Assembly: GCA_013397795.1 (NCBI GenBank)
Contig: VZTJ01004015.1
Location: 372,001-436,000 of the forward strand
Length of the DNA stretch: 64,000 nt
Source of the DNA: Orthonyx spaldingii
Lineage: Eukaryota; Chordata; Aves; Passeriformes; Orthonychidae
Direction of reading: 5' to 3'
Part shown: positions 13,301-23,500 of the stretch, one piece after another
How positions within the stretch are numbered: the first letter of the stretch is position 1
Layout of the letters: each line of letters opens with the position of its first letter
Made by a program: the position numbers and the translations under genes
The notes under the pieces: generated by a model
Seen by the model: the letters and a program-made list of their open reading frames with translations, nothing else
Database searches by the model: none
Told to the model about the DNA's origin: nothing

Positions 13301-16300
13301 AGAGGCTGAAGCACTTTGGAGAAGACACTAAGCCTGGGGGTTTGTCTAAATAGTGGTCTCTCCTAGAGCAAAGGTCCTTGATCCAGGGCTACCTCTGTGC
13401 CTCATCCACCCATCCATCCATCCATCCATCCATCCATCCATCCATCCATCCATCCATCCATCCATCCATCCATCCATCCATCCATCCATCCATCCATCCA
13501 TCCATCCATCCATCCCTACTTCCCAGTAAGGATCCAGAGCTTGCAATAATCTAAAGCCAGGATCCAAAACCAGGTCTTGAGATAAAGGACATGGGGCAGA
13601 GTTTGTTGTATAAGTGAATAGCTAGGTTGCTGGAGCATTCTTCAAAGAAGCAATAAGATTCGGGAAGACTGATTTATAAGTGAATTTTTTGGCCAAGGAA
13701 CTATTCTGTCTCAAATCCTTGATGAACTTGAAGAAAAATCTTGAAGAAAAACTAGTCTCTATGCAATTCTTAAGTGGCATATACATCTTCTTCAGAAATA
13801 TCATTAAGTTTTCTGTAATTATGAAATGCAGACAAACACTGTGAAACAGAGTTTGAAAGCAGAGGTGCTAAAGATTTTAAGCATTAACCAAACTGCTGAC
13901 AGCTTTGTCAATGCTACATATCAGTTATCAGGGAATGCAAAGGATAACTGAATGGGTATTTGTGATACAGGCAGTACTCTATACTCTGAAGCCAAGGGAA
14001 GAAAGCAGGTTGAAAACATTGCATCTGTGTGACTCATAACTCAACTCCCAGAATTTGCCTCTGCTGAAAAGAATTCAGAACCAGCATAAAGTGAAACGCA
14101 CATCACATCATGAAATGTTTTATCAGAGCTGCTGAAGATGCTGGTCTGTAATATTTGAGATATGTCAGAGGATACCAGGTCAATGGTTTGTAACACTATC
14201 AGGTTAAACGTCTATGGATTTTCATAAAATAAAAGCCCAGTGTTTACATTCTGAGTAATAACTTCAGGTATTGAGGTTGACAATTTTTAAGAATCTCATT
14301 TTTCACCATTTTGTTAGCTGGCACATTCCACTGCCTAGACTGAAAAAGATGAAGTTGATGAGAGAGGCAGGCACGGAGCTCTGCACGGCTGCTGCTGTCC
14401 TGCTTGGCCTGCAGAGGCTACACCACTACCTCACAGACACTGCCATGAGGAACCCCATTAAGATGCAATTTAAAACAAGGCAGTCCTGGAACAGTATGTT
14501 ACAGAAAAATTGGTTTTACAAACCTTAGTTGTAAGCTACATTTAGCCTGTCAGATTCCTTTGAATATACGGAACATGAATAAATAGGGTGTAAAACCCAA
14601 ACAACCTCATAGATTTTCATCAGCTCAAAAGATCAGATCTCAAATTGCACTTGAAAACAAACCATGAATTTCTGGTTGATATATATAACCACTACATGCA
14701 GGTGTCCAAGCTTAAGAATGAAAGCTGTATTTTCATATAATATGACCATTTTTCTTGTTTGCAGGAATAACTTATCATGCAGCAAGCATTAATAGTAGTT
14801 AAGATTTTATATATGTAAAAAATATTTTGCATGAATGTAGGCAGAAATTTAAAGATCTTATTATTTGCCATAAAGCAGCAGTAACTTGTATCAACTCCAC
14901 TTGTTTTTATTTTTTTATTCCCAAGGAGAATTGCTCTTGACAAGCAAGCAGCATTACCATCAATACACTGTGTTGATAAGCAGATACCTTCATGCAGAAC
15001 TGCCTGAACTTCACTTATAAAAGGATGCACAGTGAGCATAAACAACTAAAGTTATATTTTAGCACTGTTTTTGCATGCAAGTTCCGTGAATCATTCATCT
15101 TTTTATGTCAAATCAGGACTGGTGCTTTCCAAGAAAATATACTTCAGCTAGACCCTAGTTATGCTTCAGAAAAGTACAGGTAACTTGGTGAAATTTAGCC
15201 TGATCTCTTGCGTATTACAGACAATTAACCCCTAAGAGTCCCTTCTGGCCTTAAAAGCCATGAGTTTCAAGAATTCTATTACAGTCAGAGTTTAAATACA
15301 CAGCTCCTAAGAAGGATGTCCTTATTCCAACAGTTGTATTCGTGCATACCACAACAGTGTATCTCACCTACAGAAATATAAGAACCACACATATACTCCC
15401 TATGACAATCTGTCCTACTGAATATAAATATGTTGTTCCTTTTTCAAATCGGAAATGTATCTGCTATTTCTCTCCTATGGCACACATCCTGTCACAGTAG
15501 TTCACAAGTCTCAGATGCTGAATGACTCCCTAGCCCCATATGTATGTTTCCCACCCTAGCTCTCTATATGTCATTACGTTATATTTTAGATGCTGCCTTG
15601 TTAAGGCAAATAGATCCATGACACGCTCTCTTCTTTAACTGCTGAGAAGGCAAGAGATAAGTCTTGTCTTAACCAGTACTAAATCAGTACTAAATGAGAA
15701 ACAATATACGTGGAAGCCATACCCCCCCCATTAGTTTAATTAAAACCAGCACTATCGGCCAGACTGGCACCCATGTACCTGGCTGTGTGCTCTCTGAAAG
15801 TGGACCATGATACATTGTCAGTTACATTCATTTTATTCCCTTCATCAAAATTCAGATGTTATCTTCTCAAATCTCCTATGTGAAGGTGTGAAACTCCATC
15901 GTTCAAAAGAAAACTCAAACTGAAACTTGGAAACATTTATTTGCATTCAAACACAACTGCAATTATTAAACACGACTGTTTATTTAATTTACAGATACAT
16001 CTATGGCACCTGACGAACTTAAGTGATGATAAGGGTACAGCGAGTCCAGATTAGATGGCACATTTAAGGTAAGCGCAGTCACGACTCGCACTGCTGGTCC
16101 GAAGCAGCAACCCCGCGTTTCGTGCCCGAGAAGACACCCCGGACTGGGCGGCCGCCGAGCGCTGCCCCCCGGCAATTCCGCGCCCTCGGGCAGCCGGCCC
16201 GTCACGGAGCCCGGTGAGCGGCCGGAGCAGCCCTGCCCGGGGAGCGCCGTGCGTGCGGGAGGCGGGCGGGCAGAGGCCGCGATCGCCGCCCGGGGCGGAG

Positions 16301-16575
16301 CCGTCCCGTCCCGTCCCGTCCCGTCCGGCGCCCGCCGGGGCAAAGTACCGGCGAGCCCGCCCGGCCGCCCCCGGCGCGGCCGAACCCGCGGAGGGCGCTG
16401 CCGTACCTTGCTGAACACCTCCAGGTCGTCCTCCTCATCGTCCAGCGCCAGCACCTCCGCGGCGGCGAGCAGCGGCCCCCGGGCCGTGCCGAGGGCACCC
16501 GCAGCGAGAAGCGAGTCGGCGCCGGGTCCTTCCCCGCCGGCGGGCAGCGGCGGCCCCGGCACCCGGCCCTCCGCC
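1214..16575 (-). CDS. SNX7: SNX7 gene, sorting nexin 7 (partial: coding exons 1-7)
   Basis: Seven exons on the minus strand join in frame to about 372 codons of a sorting nexin. Human SNX7 is roughly 450 residues with about nine exons, so about two terminal exons lie left of the window. The order is an acidic N-terminal segment, the PX domain (end of exon 2 to exon 4) and the start of the BAR domain (exons 5-7). Known family role: SNX7 is a SNX-BAR protein that binds phosphoinositides on endosomes and pairs with SNX4 in recycling of cargo and autophagy-related traffic. All introns have GT-AG ends and every junction keeps the frame. SNX30 is the closest paralogue, but the stretches [18 protein letters not shown] and [18 protein letters not shown] fit SNX7. 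The start codon is missing because of the N gap. Product identity is secure; orthology is inferred from recalled family sequence, without a search. Confidence 0.95.
1301..4668 (-). other. SNX7: SNX7 intron 6 (with candidate cassette exon)
   Basis: This 3.4-kb intron lies between exons 6 and 7. It has GT-AG ends and mostly AT-rich sequence with A15 at its acceptor. A 111-bp splice-flanked open segment lies at 2290-2400, and the second copy of the exon 6 donor is at its 5' end. Nothing else was recognised. Confidence 0.85.
2290..2400 (-). other. Candidate in-frame cassette exon in SNX7 intron 6
   Basis: This minus-strand segment has 37 open codons in phase 0, the same phase as the flanking exon 6/exon 7 junction. 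It has an acceptor-like TTCAG| and a donor GAGAAG|GTAGAG. The peptide is charged and helix-like ([18 protein letters not shown]). The tract before the acceptor is poor in pyrimidines. It is not part of the canonical SNX7 sequence I know, so it may be a chance open frame in AT-rich intron. Confidence 0.25.
4630..4671 (-). repeat. SNX7: 21-bp tandem duplication spanning the exon 6 splice donor
   Basis: Read on the minus strand, two adjacent 21-bp units (4671-4651 and 4650-4630) both begin ATGGTAAGG and end GAAGGA, differing at two positions. Each contains the same donor. Use of the distal donor would add seven codons, VRFPEGM, without changing frame. Confidence 0.9.
4669..4868 (-). CDS. SNX7: SNX7 coding exon 6 (BAR domain core)
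   Basis: The exon is 200 bp: two bases finishing the split Asp codon plus 66 codons. It contains [40 protein letters not shown] and [16 protein letters not shown], which are BAR-domain helices characteristic of SNX7. The proximal donor is ATG|GTAAGG. The donor region is duplicated in tandem, so a second identical donor 21 bp downstream is available in frame. Canonical family sequence supports the proximal site. Confidence 0.94.
4869..6752 (-). other. SNX7: SNX7 intron 5
   Basis: This is a 1.9-kb phase-1 intron with GTAAGT...AG ends. It contains a short TA-rich tract at about 6061-6088. The long open frame at 6325-6699 has Cys/Phe-rich composition without family resemblance and is taken as chance. 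No repeat family was recognised. Confidence 0.85.
6753..6954 (-). CDS. SNX7: SNX7 coding exon 5 (PX-BAR linker and first BAR helix)
   Basis: The exon is 202 bp, starting in phase 0 (TTTAG|GAACTC) and ending after one base of a split Asp codon (AGG G|GTAAGT). It encodes a basic linker with [16 protein letters not shown], likely amphipathic as in other SNX-BAR proteins. The first BAR helix follows, including [20 protein letters not shown] and IYKEER. The lone G pairs with AC at the next acceptor to restore the Asp codon. Confidence 0.95.
6955..7903 (-). other. SNX7: SNX7 intron 4
   Basis: This is a 949-bp phase-0 intron with GTAAAA...AG ends. It contains an A16 run at 7515-7530. Nothing else was recognised. 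Confidence 0.85.
7904..8068 (-). CDS. SNX7: SNX7 coding exon 4 (PX domain, C-terminal half)
   Basis: The exon has 55 codons in phase 0, with acceptor CCTTAG|CCG and donor TGG|GTAAAA. It opens with PLPEK, completing the PX membrane-insertion loop (PPLPEK), and continues through [19 protein letters not shown], where the basic ETRRK helix provides the second phosphoinositide-contacting basic patch. It ends in the conserved PX C-terminus, [10 protein letters not shown]. Confidence 0.96.
8069..8487 (-). other. SNX7: SNX7 intron 3
   Basis: This is a 419-bp phase-0 intron with a weak GTTTGT donor. A 10-bp direct repeat (AAATTACTGC twice) lies near 8284-8304. The hydrophobic minus-strand open frame here stops at the acceptor and is not considered coding. 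Confidence 0.85.
8488..8598 (-). CDS. SNX7: SNX7 coding exon 3 (PX domain, phosphoinositide-binding arginine)
   Basis: The exon has 37 codons in phase 0, with acceptor GTTCAG|ACA. It holds the PX signature [21 protein letters not shown]. In PX domains the Arg just before the Tyr/Phe-x-x-Phe (here RRYQDF) contacts the 3-phosphate of PI3P. The exon ends in LIIP, at the start of the proline-rich PX loop that continues in exon 4. The donor is CCT|GTTTGT, a weak non-consensus site compared with the GTAAGT donors elsewhere in this gene. Confidence 0.95.
8599..10426 (-). other. SNX7: SNX7 intron 2
   Basis: This 1.8-kb phase-0 intron has a GTAAGT donor. It is AT-rich with no repeat, RNA gene or additional exon that I can support. 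Confidence 0.85.
10427..10609 (-). CDS. SNX7: SNX7 coding exon 2 (N-terminal linker and start of PX domain)
   Basis: The exon has 61 codons in phase 0 at both ends, with acceptor CTGTAG|GAT and donor AAG|GTAAGT. It encodes a Ser/Pro-rich linker ([18 protein letters not shown]) followed by [20 protein letters not shown] and the first PX beta strands ([11 protein letters not shown]). In other vertebrates the linker contains a downstream Met used by shorter isoforms; here the only Met is in SSMINQ. Confidence 0.95.
13411..13514. repeat. Tetranucleotide microsatellite (CATC)26
   Basis: About 104 bp of uninterrupted CATC units (GATG on the other strand) lie within SNX7 intron 1. The minus-strand open frame through it translates to repeated Asp-Gly-Trp-Met and is an artefact of the array. 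Its purity suggests it is young and length-polymorphic. Confidence 0.97.
16301..16326. repeat. Pentanucleotide repeat (CCGTC)5
   Basis: Five CCGTC units (GACGG on the transcribed strand of SNX7) lie in the first 110 bp of intron 1, inside the CpG island. Confidence 0.9.
16407..16575 (-). CDS. SNX7: SNX7 coding exon 1 (partial, truncated by N gap)
   Basis: This gives 56 codons plus one base next to the gap. The peptide is Ala/Gly/Pro rich and ends in the acidic block [14 protein letters not shown], typical of the N-terminus of SNX7/SNX30 proteins and probably disordered. The donor is AAG|GTACGG in phase 0, which fits exon 2. The initiator Met is not visible. The gap of 193 N has no guaranteed length, so reading frames carried across it should not be trusted. 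Confidence 0.85.
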
Positions 16576-16768
16576 NNNNNNNNNNNNNNNNNNNNNNNNN
16601 NNNNNNNNNNNNNNNNNNNNNNNNNNNNNNNNNNNNNNNNNNNNNNNNNNNNNNNNNNNNNNNNNNNNNNNNNNNNNNNNNNNNNNNNNNNNNNNNNNNN
16701 NNNNNNNNNNNNNNNNNNNNNNNNNNNNNNNNNNNNNNNNNNNNNNNNNNNNNNNNNNNNNNNNNNNN
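16576..16768. other. Assembly gap (193 N)
   Basis: A run of N lies inside the CpG island and interrupts SNX7 exon 1. GC-rich bird promoters are often lost in short-read assemblies. The missing sequence should include the SNX7 start codon or part of the N-terminus. Confidence 1.
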
Positions 16769-17179
16769 TTCGTGGCGGCGCGGGGACCCGCCCGGGCCGC
16801 CCCCGGGGCTGCCGGGGACTGGGCGCGGCGCGCCCGGAGTGCTGGTGGCCGGAGCCGCTGGAAGAAGTGTGTGCAGTGTCTCGGTCTGGAGAGCCCCGGG
16901 CAGCCTCCGGGCCCGGCAGGGACGTACCCAGGCTTTCTTTCCTGCCTTCTCCGGGTTGGTCTGTTTCCCCTCCTGGTAGGCGCCCGGGTCCCGGCCCCGG
17001 GACAGCAGCAACACCCACGCGTTGCTGCTTTGTCCCTTGTCTCTCGTCCGCCCTGGGCAGCCGCTCTGTGGCTCGTAGCCGGACCCCTTCGCCGAGGGGT
17101 CAAGGTGTGTGTCCTGATGCTGAGGCCAGGGACTGCTTTGGCGTCAGACATGTGCTTGTGAGAACAAACTGACACCACA

Positions 17180-17187
17180 TTACGTCA
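17180..17187. promoter_or_regulatory. CRE/ATF-like site
   Basis: TTACGTCA (TGACGTAA on the SNX7 strand) is a good match to the CREB/ATF binding consensus. It lies in the CpG island about 0.6 kb upstream of the visible exon 1 edge. An 8-bp match can occur by chance, so function is inferred from position only. Confidence 0.35.
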
Positions 17188-17367
17188 GAAAGGCGGCGGG
17201 GAGAGAAACACCAAACATTTAAAACCAGCAAAGATGACCTTTTTTAAAAGTATAACCATCGGAATTGTGGGATTTGGAAGTTGCCAGTACTGAACTGGAA
17301 GTAATGGCCGGCGCTGTTCGCTGCAGGAGCCAGGGCGGAGCAGGGAGGTGGCGGGAGAGGAGGCGGC

Positions 17368-17560
17368 TCCGACCTGCCCTGCTTCAGCTCTGCTGTGCCG
17401 GACACAGGAGCTCCGCGGGTGGGGACGCAACTCTGACCTGCCCTTCAGCGCTGCCCCGACACCGATCCTGTGCTAGTCACAGGGGCTGCGCGGGAGGGGA
17501 AGCAGCGCTTCCCCCACACCGATCCTGTGCCGGACACAGGGGGCTCCGCGGCGGGGCCAG
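17368..17560. repeat. Diverged GC-rich tandem repeat upstream of SNX7
   Basis: Three imperfect units share CTGTGC..G..CACAGG followed by GCTCCGCGG-like sequence, with anchors at about 17393, 17468 and 17525 (spacings about 75 and 57 bp). The second and third are each preceded by ACACCGATC or CGACACCGATC. The units form a small minisatellite in the island's upstream half. Confidence 0.7.
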
Positions 17561-17570
17561 GCGCGTCACC

Positions 17571-20500
17571 GAGGGTTTCCTCAATGTAGAACAGGGCATG
17601 TCTTTCCAGGCGCCGCTTGAAAGAGCTGAAGTCAACTTGGTTGTTAATGTAAATTTCAGGAGTCCTGGGCGGGTTCTTAAACAGGCAGATACAATATTGT
17701 CTTTGTGTGTCTTGGTTCCCTTGCTGTCAAATTAGAAAAGGCAAACACCGTAATCAAGCGAAAGTATTTTGAAAAGTATTCCTTCGTGAAACACTGCTGG
17801 CAGCTGATGAGGAAATACATTTGATATTTCACGCTTTTCAGCGAAGTCTTGAACCACAACTTGAAATAAAGGGATGATAATAAACACTAAATGTTCACTG
17901 AACTGCGCAAAGAGACAAAGACTATGTCTGCCTAATTAGAGAATGTTGACTAAGACATTTTAATTCTTGTTTAAAACATACTCTAAAATTGCGAAGGAGC
18001 GGGGACAGCGGCCCGCTGCGCGCTGTGGGTGCCAGGAGCGTTTGCTGCAGGGGACCGACAGAGGGAGACGGATGGGTCTGTCCTGGAGCCTTGGACACTC
18101 GCTGATGGCTGAGGACGCTTCAGTAAGTTAAAATAAGCGACTTCTCTGGTATTAAAATAACAGCTGACCCTGGTACGAGATCCCCAGGCTTTTTTTCTTG
18201 CCGACCCTGTGTAGACTGTCCCTGCACTACTGCTCTTTGCTGTGCCTCAGCCCTGCGCCTCTGAGGAGCCTAGGGTTCCTTTGATGTGCTGCCTCCCTCA
18301 CAGACTGCCACGGGCCCTTGGCTGAGTCCTGCTCATCTCCAGGTGCTACAAGGGGCAGGTTGGGGCTCCTTGTGGTGCAGGTGCTTCTCATCTGGTGTCA
18401 AATCTACAGCTCCTCCCACCGCTGTGTCTTTTACGGTTCCTTTCCAGTGTCCTCGCTGTTCCTGTGTCCTCTGATTACTTTCAGGTACCAAAGACTGATG
18501 AAAAGTGACTATTACAATATAAATTTTCTACTCCATGTTTTGTACATCAGTGACAAGTGTAGCTGGTTTGTTTTCTGACTTTATATATAGCTGATAGTAT
18601 ATAGTTTCCACGGGTTTTGCCCTTATTTCCAAGTACCGCATGTTGTGCTAGAGGCCTGCAGGTTTTCTGAATAGAATAAGTACCTACAACCCATATAATA
18701 CCTGAGTTTTTAATCTGTCTGTATTTAAATTCAAATGATATACTTGTGAGGCAATAACAAAGGAAAACTCATCAAGGATCACAATTTCAGACAATACACA
18801 TCAAAGATGATAAATTAAAGAACAGCCAGTCAAAGAAAGTATAAAATTGATGTATTGTAGGCTTGGATACTAAGGCTGTTGTCTGAATCATACTAATTTT
18901 TCAATATTTTACCATGTTCTTGGATTCTTTATTTCTGTTTGCGAGAAATATCACAAGATGCTTTAATTGGGTTTTTTTCTTATTATAGCTTTTTATTAGC
19001 TCATTAATCAAGCTTAAGAAGACATATTTTTAGATTCCTTGCTGGCAGTGCTTGTCTTTCTGTGCTTTATATTTGAAGTATCAGTCTGTAAGGAAAAGGT
19101 ATTCATTGTCCTTCACTATAGAAAAATATACATTGCATTTAGCAGTTATTTGGAGGTTTAATCATACAAACGACCCCTGCTAAAACAACATAGGAGACAT
19201 TTCTGTGATCACTTTCAGCTGCCCTCCCCACCCTCTACCCCAATTGTCCCTGATTTCTATTGAAAGGGCCCAGTAAGCAAATTTAGGGCACCTTCCCACC
19301 ATGCTGAGTCCCAGGGTGGGTTGCCAGCACCTCTTCTCTGCAGTATTTAGCAGGAAGAGCATTTTACAGACTCAGGAATTTCATGTTAATTTTCAGCTGT
19401 AGGACCAGAGGTGAGTTTAAGTAGTTGAATAATTGTTCTATTCGAAGATATTGCAGATAGTGTAAATACAGAGCTACACTTAGCAAAGGGGATTTACAGG
19501 TTTCTCATGTACTTTTATTTCAGAAGGGTGTTGCTATAGATCTCGAGCTTTTTATCGTTTCCATGCATGTATACTCACAGGCTCCATGTTTCTTGGGCAC
19601 CAGGAATTTACGCATTTTACTGTAGATATCCTTCCCTGAACTTGTGGAGTGATACCTTGGCAATAATTAAGAGTCACTATATTAGATGTCATTATGCCAT
19701 GAATATTATTGCCCCACTTATTTAAAGTATTGCACTGAAACAGTACTCGACAATATTTTGCTAAATAAATTTTAACATTTTGTAAAATAGGGTGTTTTCT
19801 AAATACCTATCCAATTTTCATTATATACTCAAGCTTTCCAGGCCCTCCTACTCAGGAACACTAAGTGGAATATTCTCATGTGCCAGGGTTGAGCTGCAAT
19901 CGCCTCCAAATTTTATTTATTCACTTAAACCCAAAAAGCTATTTTGTATTACAAAAACATCAATATTATTCCTACTTGCATTTTCTCTTTTTCTTTAGTA
20001 AGAGTGTTGATCCTAGCTAGTAATCCCTTCCAGAGTTGCTTTTCCTTGAACAAATTAAATTTACAAACACCGAAGCAGAACCAAGCTATTCCTTTGCTCT
20101 TATGTGCAGGCTGCATGTGATCCCTTTAGGCCACAATACCACTTTGAATACTTAATGTTGACTTGTCAAGTTTCACCAACTGCACAGTGATATGGACAGG
20201 ATTAAATCTTGTTTTATTTCACCATCTCCCTAGCCAGGCAGCAGCGGGGTATGGAGGGCTCATGGTGTTTTACTCTGTTCCACCACTGCAGTGCAAATAA
20301 GCGTATTAGTGAATCTGCTGACATTCAGCACCTTGACGCAAATGAGAACGTTTTTCTAGGTCTGAAATGGATTGTCAAGTAGCATTCTTGTCAGGGTTGT
20401 GTAGTGCATAAGCAGAAGTCATTATGTTTACACCCAGAAGATATTTTGATGGTGAATTAAGGGCTGACCTTCATATCATACCATTTATTAGAGCAAGCTT

Positions 20501-23500
20501 TTTAGTAAGCTCCATTTAATGGCTCAGAATAAGGTTAACTATTTATGTTCCATGCCTGAACTCCCAAGGAAGTTGGAACATTAAAACTCTCTACATTGTG
20601 AGCTGCTTAGCTTTTCAGCTGCCTCTTATTGTGTGGTTGAAAGGTAATTGTTACGCTCTTGTGTTATTTTTGTTGTTGTTAATTCAAGTTTGGAAGATTC
20701 TTTAATTGGATTATTGTAAAATGATTTATCTGTCAGACAGTGGATATCCTGCAAGCTTATTTTTCTCAGAGACTATCAGACTGTTCTTCCTTTCTGACTG
20801 CCCAAAGGAAATTACAATGTAGTGTACTCATAATCATGTTATCTCTTTTATAGCTGCAGATCATTTTTATGGCATTGCAGCTGCACAAAGCCCTGATCGA
20901 TATCTGGAGATGTGCTATCCTTTTAAGTTATGTGGCTGCCAAATTTGAGACTTGAAAATATTCCAGGTGAAGCACTATTTGGTTTCATATATTTTGCAAT
21001 ATCTAAAAACAGTTCCCAAGCTTCCTTAGATATGAAAGCATTGATTTTTTTGAGGGGAGGGGGGTAATACTTTGTATTGTTGTCAAATAGAGTCTATCTG
21101 TTCTAATCTAACATTGTCTTTTCTGCTGGAGAAATGGTTTCGTGTTTTCAAATAAATGCTTCTGTTCTTGTTTTTTGATGAACTGTATATTTAGCAATCT
21201 GTACGGTATGGCGTGAAATACTAGAATATCTCCTAGTCAGAAAGTACGCAGAAAATAATGTAAAGGCTTATTGAATTAATTTGATACACAAATTGGAGTT
21301 CTCTCTGTTTGTGATTTTTCTGATGCCTAGTTTGGAACTCTAGGTAAAGAGGAACAGATTAATGCTGGACCGCAGTTATCCTGTTTGTCAGTGACCAGGT
21401 GTGGTCCTGTTTGTTGAATAAATGAAAAAGAATTACTGTGGCTGATATGAATGTTATTTCTTTACAGGTGTCTGTTGATAATCCATTTAAATTGAAGAAT
21501 TCTGTATTTCAGCTGATACAGTGTAATGGCTCTGAAAACACTGTGCAAACTGGTGATCATTTTTTGACCTTTTAGGCACAGGTTTTGCCACTATTTCAAG
21601 GTTAATTAGCTCTTACAGAATTGCTTTATAAGGATTTGGCAATCTGTAATGTTCACACATGCTTTCAGTGGCCCTAAAAACCTTTTAGTAGGTGAGCCCA
21701 AGTAGGTTTGTAGTAGGTGAGCGTACTTAAACCAATACAGAAGACACATCATGGTTGAATTAACACTCCATATTCATAATGTTTTAATAATTTTTTTTTA
21801 ATAGCAAATTTGTGTGCCTTTTGCCTTAGTTCATTAGTACCAGGATGACTATTAAGAAAGTTTTATATAAGAGATTTTTTTTTCAGTCCTCAAATTCACA
21901 TCCAAGCCATTGACATAAAATTTGGATCTACATGTGATCTAATTAACAATTTAATACTAATTGATAGAAAGTAACATGTATATAGGTGTTCATAAAACAC
22001 GTGGAAAATTCATACTACAGCTACACTGCTACAGCATCTCTCACTTTCATCTGAGCTCTTCCATCAAACTCTGTATCATACTAATTGTAAAGGACAGCGA
22101 TTCAAGGTCATTCTTGCTAAAAGCATCCACTTTTTGTTCTACAGAGATCAGAAAATTAAAATAAACCCTATCATCATAATGCAGAAATAAAAGTATGGTC
22201 ATGTTTAGTAGATTATGACCCAGAGGAAAGAATGTGAACAGCATGACTGCAGAGAGGAATTTTAAGTGATATATGTGTAACCGCCAAAATGAGAATTGCA
22301 GCTGAAGGAAGTGAGCCAGCAGTCTAACTACAATCAATATCCAGGTTAAGTAAACAATTGCAGTCTGCCAGAGCTGGAGGAAAATCCACACAGCCTGACA
22401 GGTACCTGAAGTGTCTTCAGGTATAAATTCTGAATTTACTTCATGGATAGTTTTCTTGTCATTTGCACAGACTGTAACTGATTTTTTTTTTGTAATCTAT
22501 AAGGCAAAAGCTGTTCTCAGTGTATGAAGAGCTGTTATTAAGTCCTTGCAAACCAATGATGCATTTCAGTTAATAGTGGAGGTTGTTTTAAAAATCTGGA
22601 AACTGGTGAGACTCAGAAGTGACCAAAGAACAATGTATGTTATCAGACAATCTGATTGGTCAGGGAAGTAGGCTTATGAATAATTTAAAACTACAAAGGA
22701 GCAATATTGGGGTGCTTTGTGAGCACTGAGCTTGCCCAGCATAGAAGATGTGAAGCCTAAAATGAAAACAGCTGTGTTTATAATATTTTAGGATAGTTTC
22801 CTTATGAAGTATTAGTACGTGGAAAAGTCCTTGTGTGAAAACTCGGCAGTTGGTCTAAGAGAAGATTCTTCCTCTCCTTGACATCCTCTTCCTCTCCTAA
22901 CTTTGTTATAAAGGTGCTAGCTAAATAGACAACTGTTCTAACAGTGTGCCCTAAATTTATATTACACTCCCCCCAAAATATCTCCATGATTTAAAAGTAT
23001 CAGTTGCTTCTGGTGGACAGTAAAGTGACAGAGTATTTATTTCCCTTTGCTCAGAACACACACAAAGCATCTACTGTCTGTTCCCTCACCACTGCATGAC
23101 ATGCTTGGGATTAGCTAAGGCATGTGATATATCTGGTGGGAAGGCTATATAGCAAATTTGTGAGTGAGGTGTGACACAAGTACACAGGGGAGTAGACTTC
23201 AGTAATTTTGTAGGTTGGGGTTTTTTTTTTATTTCCTCATAGCATGTCTTAGTGTGTTTGCACTGTGTACAATTTTGGAGGCTCTGTGTCGTGAAAACTG
23301 AGAAGTATTTGTCTCCAAATACTGAGGAGAACCATTGCCAAATTCTAGAAAAGAATAGCAGGGGAAACAATTCAAGTTTCAAGACTTTATGCCATGATGT
23401 AATCCAAGAACAGAGTGACTTTGGACGGTATGGTCAGACTGCAGCTGCTAGAGCCCTAGATCAGATGGGAAGGAAATATTCCAGCAGATGTGATTTACAG

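Larger units (their letters stand above)
10610..16406 (-). other. SNX7: SNX7 intron 1
   Basis: This 5.8-kb phase-0 intron runs from the CpG island to exon 2, with donor GTACGG and acceptor CTGTAG. It carries the CATC tetranucleotide array at 13411-13514 and, close to exon 1, the CCGTC pentanucleotide array. The rest is AT-rich with no recognisable element. Confidence 0.85.
16080..17570 (-). promoter_or_regulatory. SNX7: CpG island and likely SNX7 promoter region
   Basis: A sharp change from AT-rich flanks to dense CpG and GC-rich sequence spans exon 1, the start of intron 1, the N gap and about 0.8 kb upstream. This is the usual promoter of a broadly expressed vertebrate gene. The transcription start is probably within or just right of the gap at 16576-16768 but cannot be placed. 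No TATA box is evident, as expected for a CpG-island promoter. Confidence 0.85.

Noticed and set aside
13346..13567. Minus-strand frame with repeated Asp-Gly-Trp-Met
   Set aside because: Direct translation of the CATC microsatellite in an intron; not a protein.
15984..17178. Long open frames on both strands crossing the N gap (up to 344 codons)
   Set aside because: They depend on translating N across a gap of unknown length and on GC-rich DNA with few stops. Only the exon 1 portion ending at 16407 has family support.
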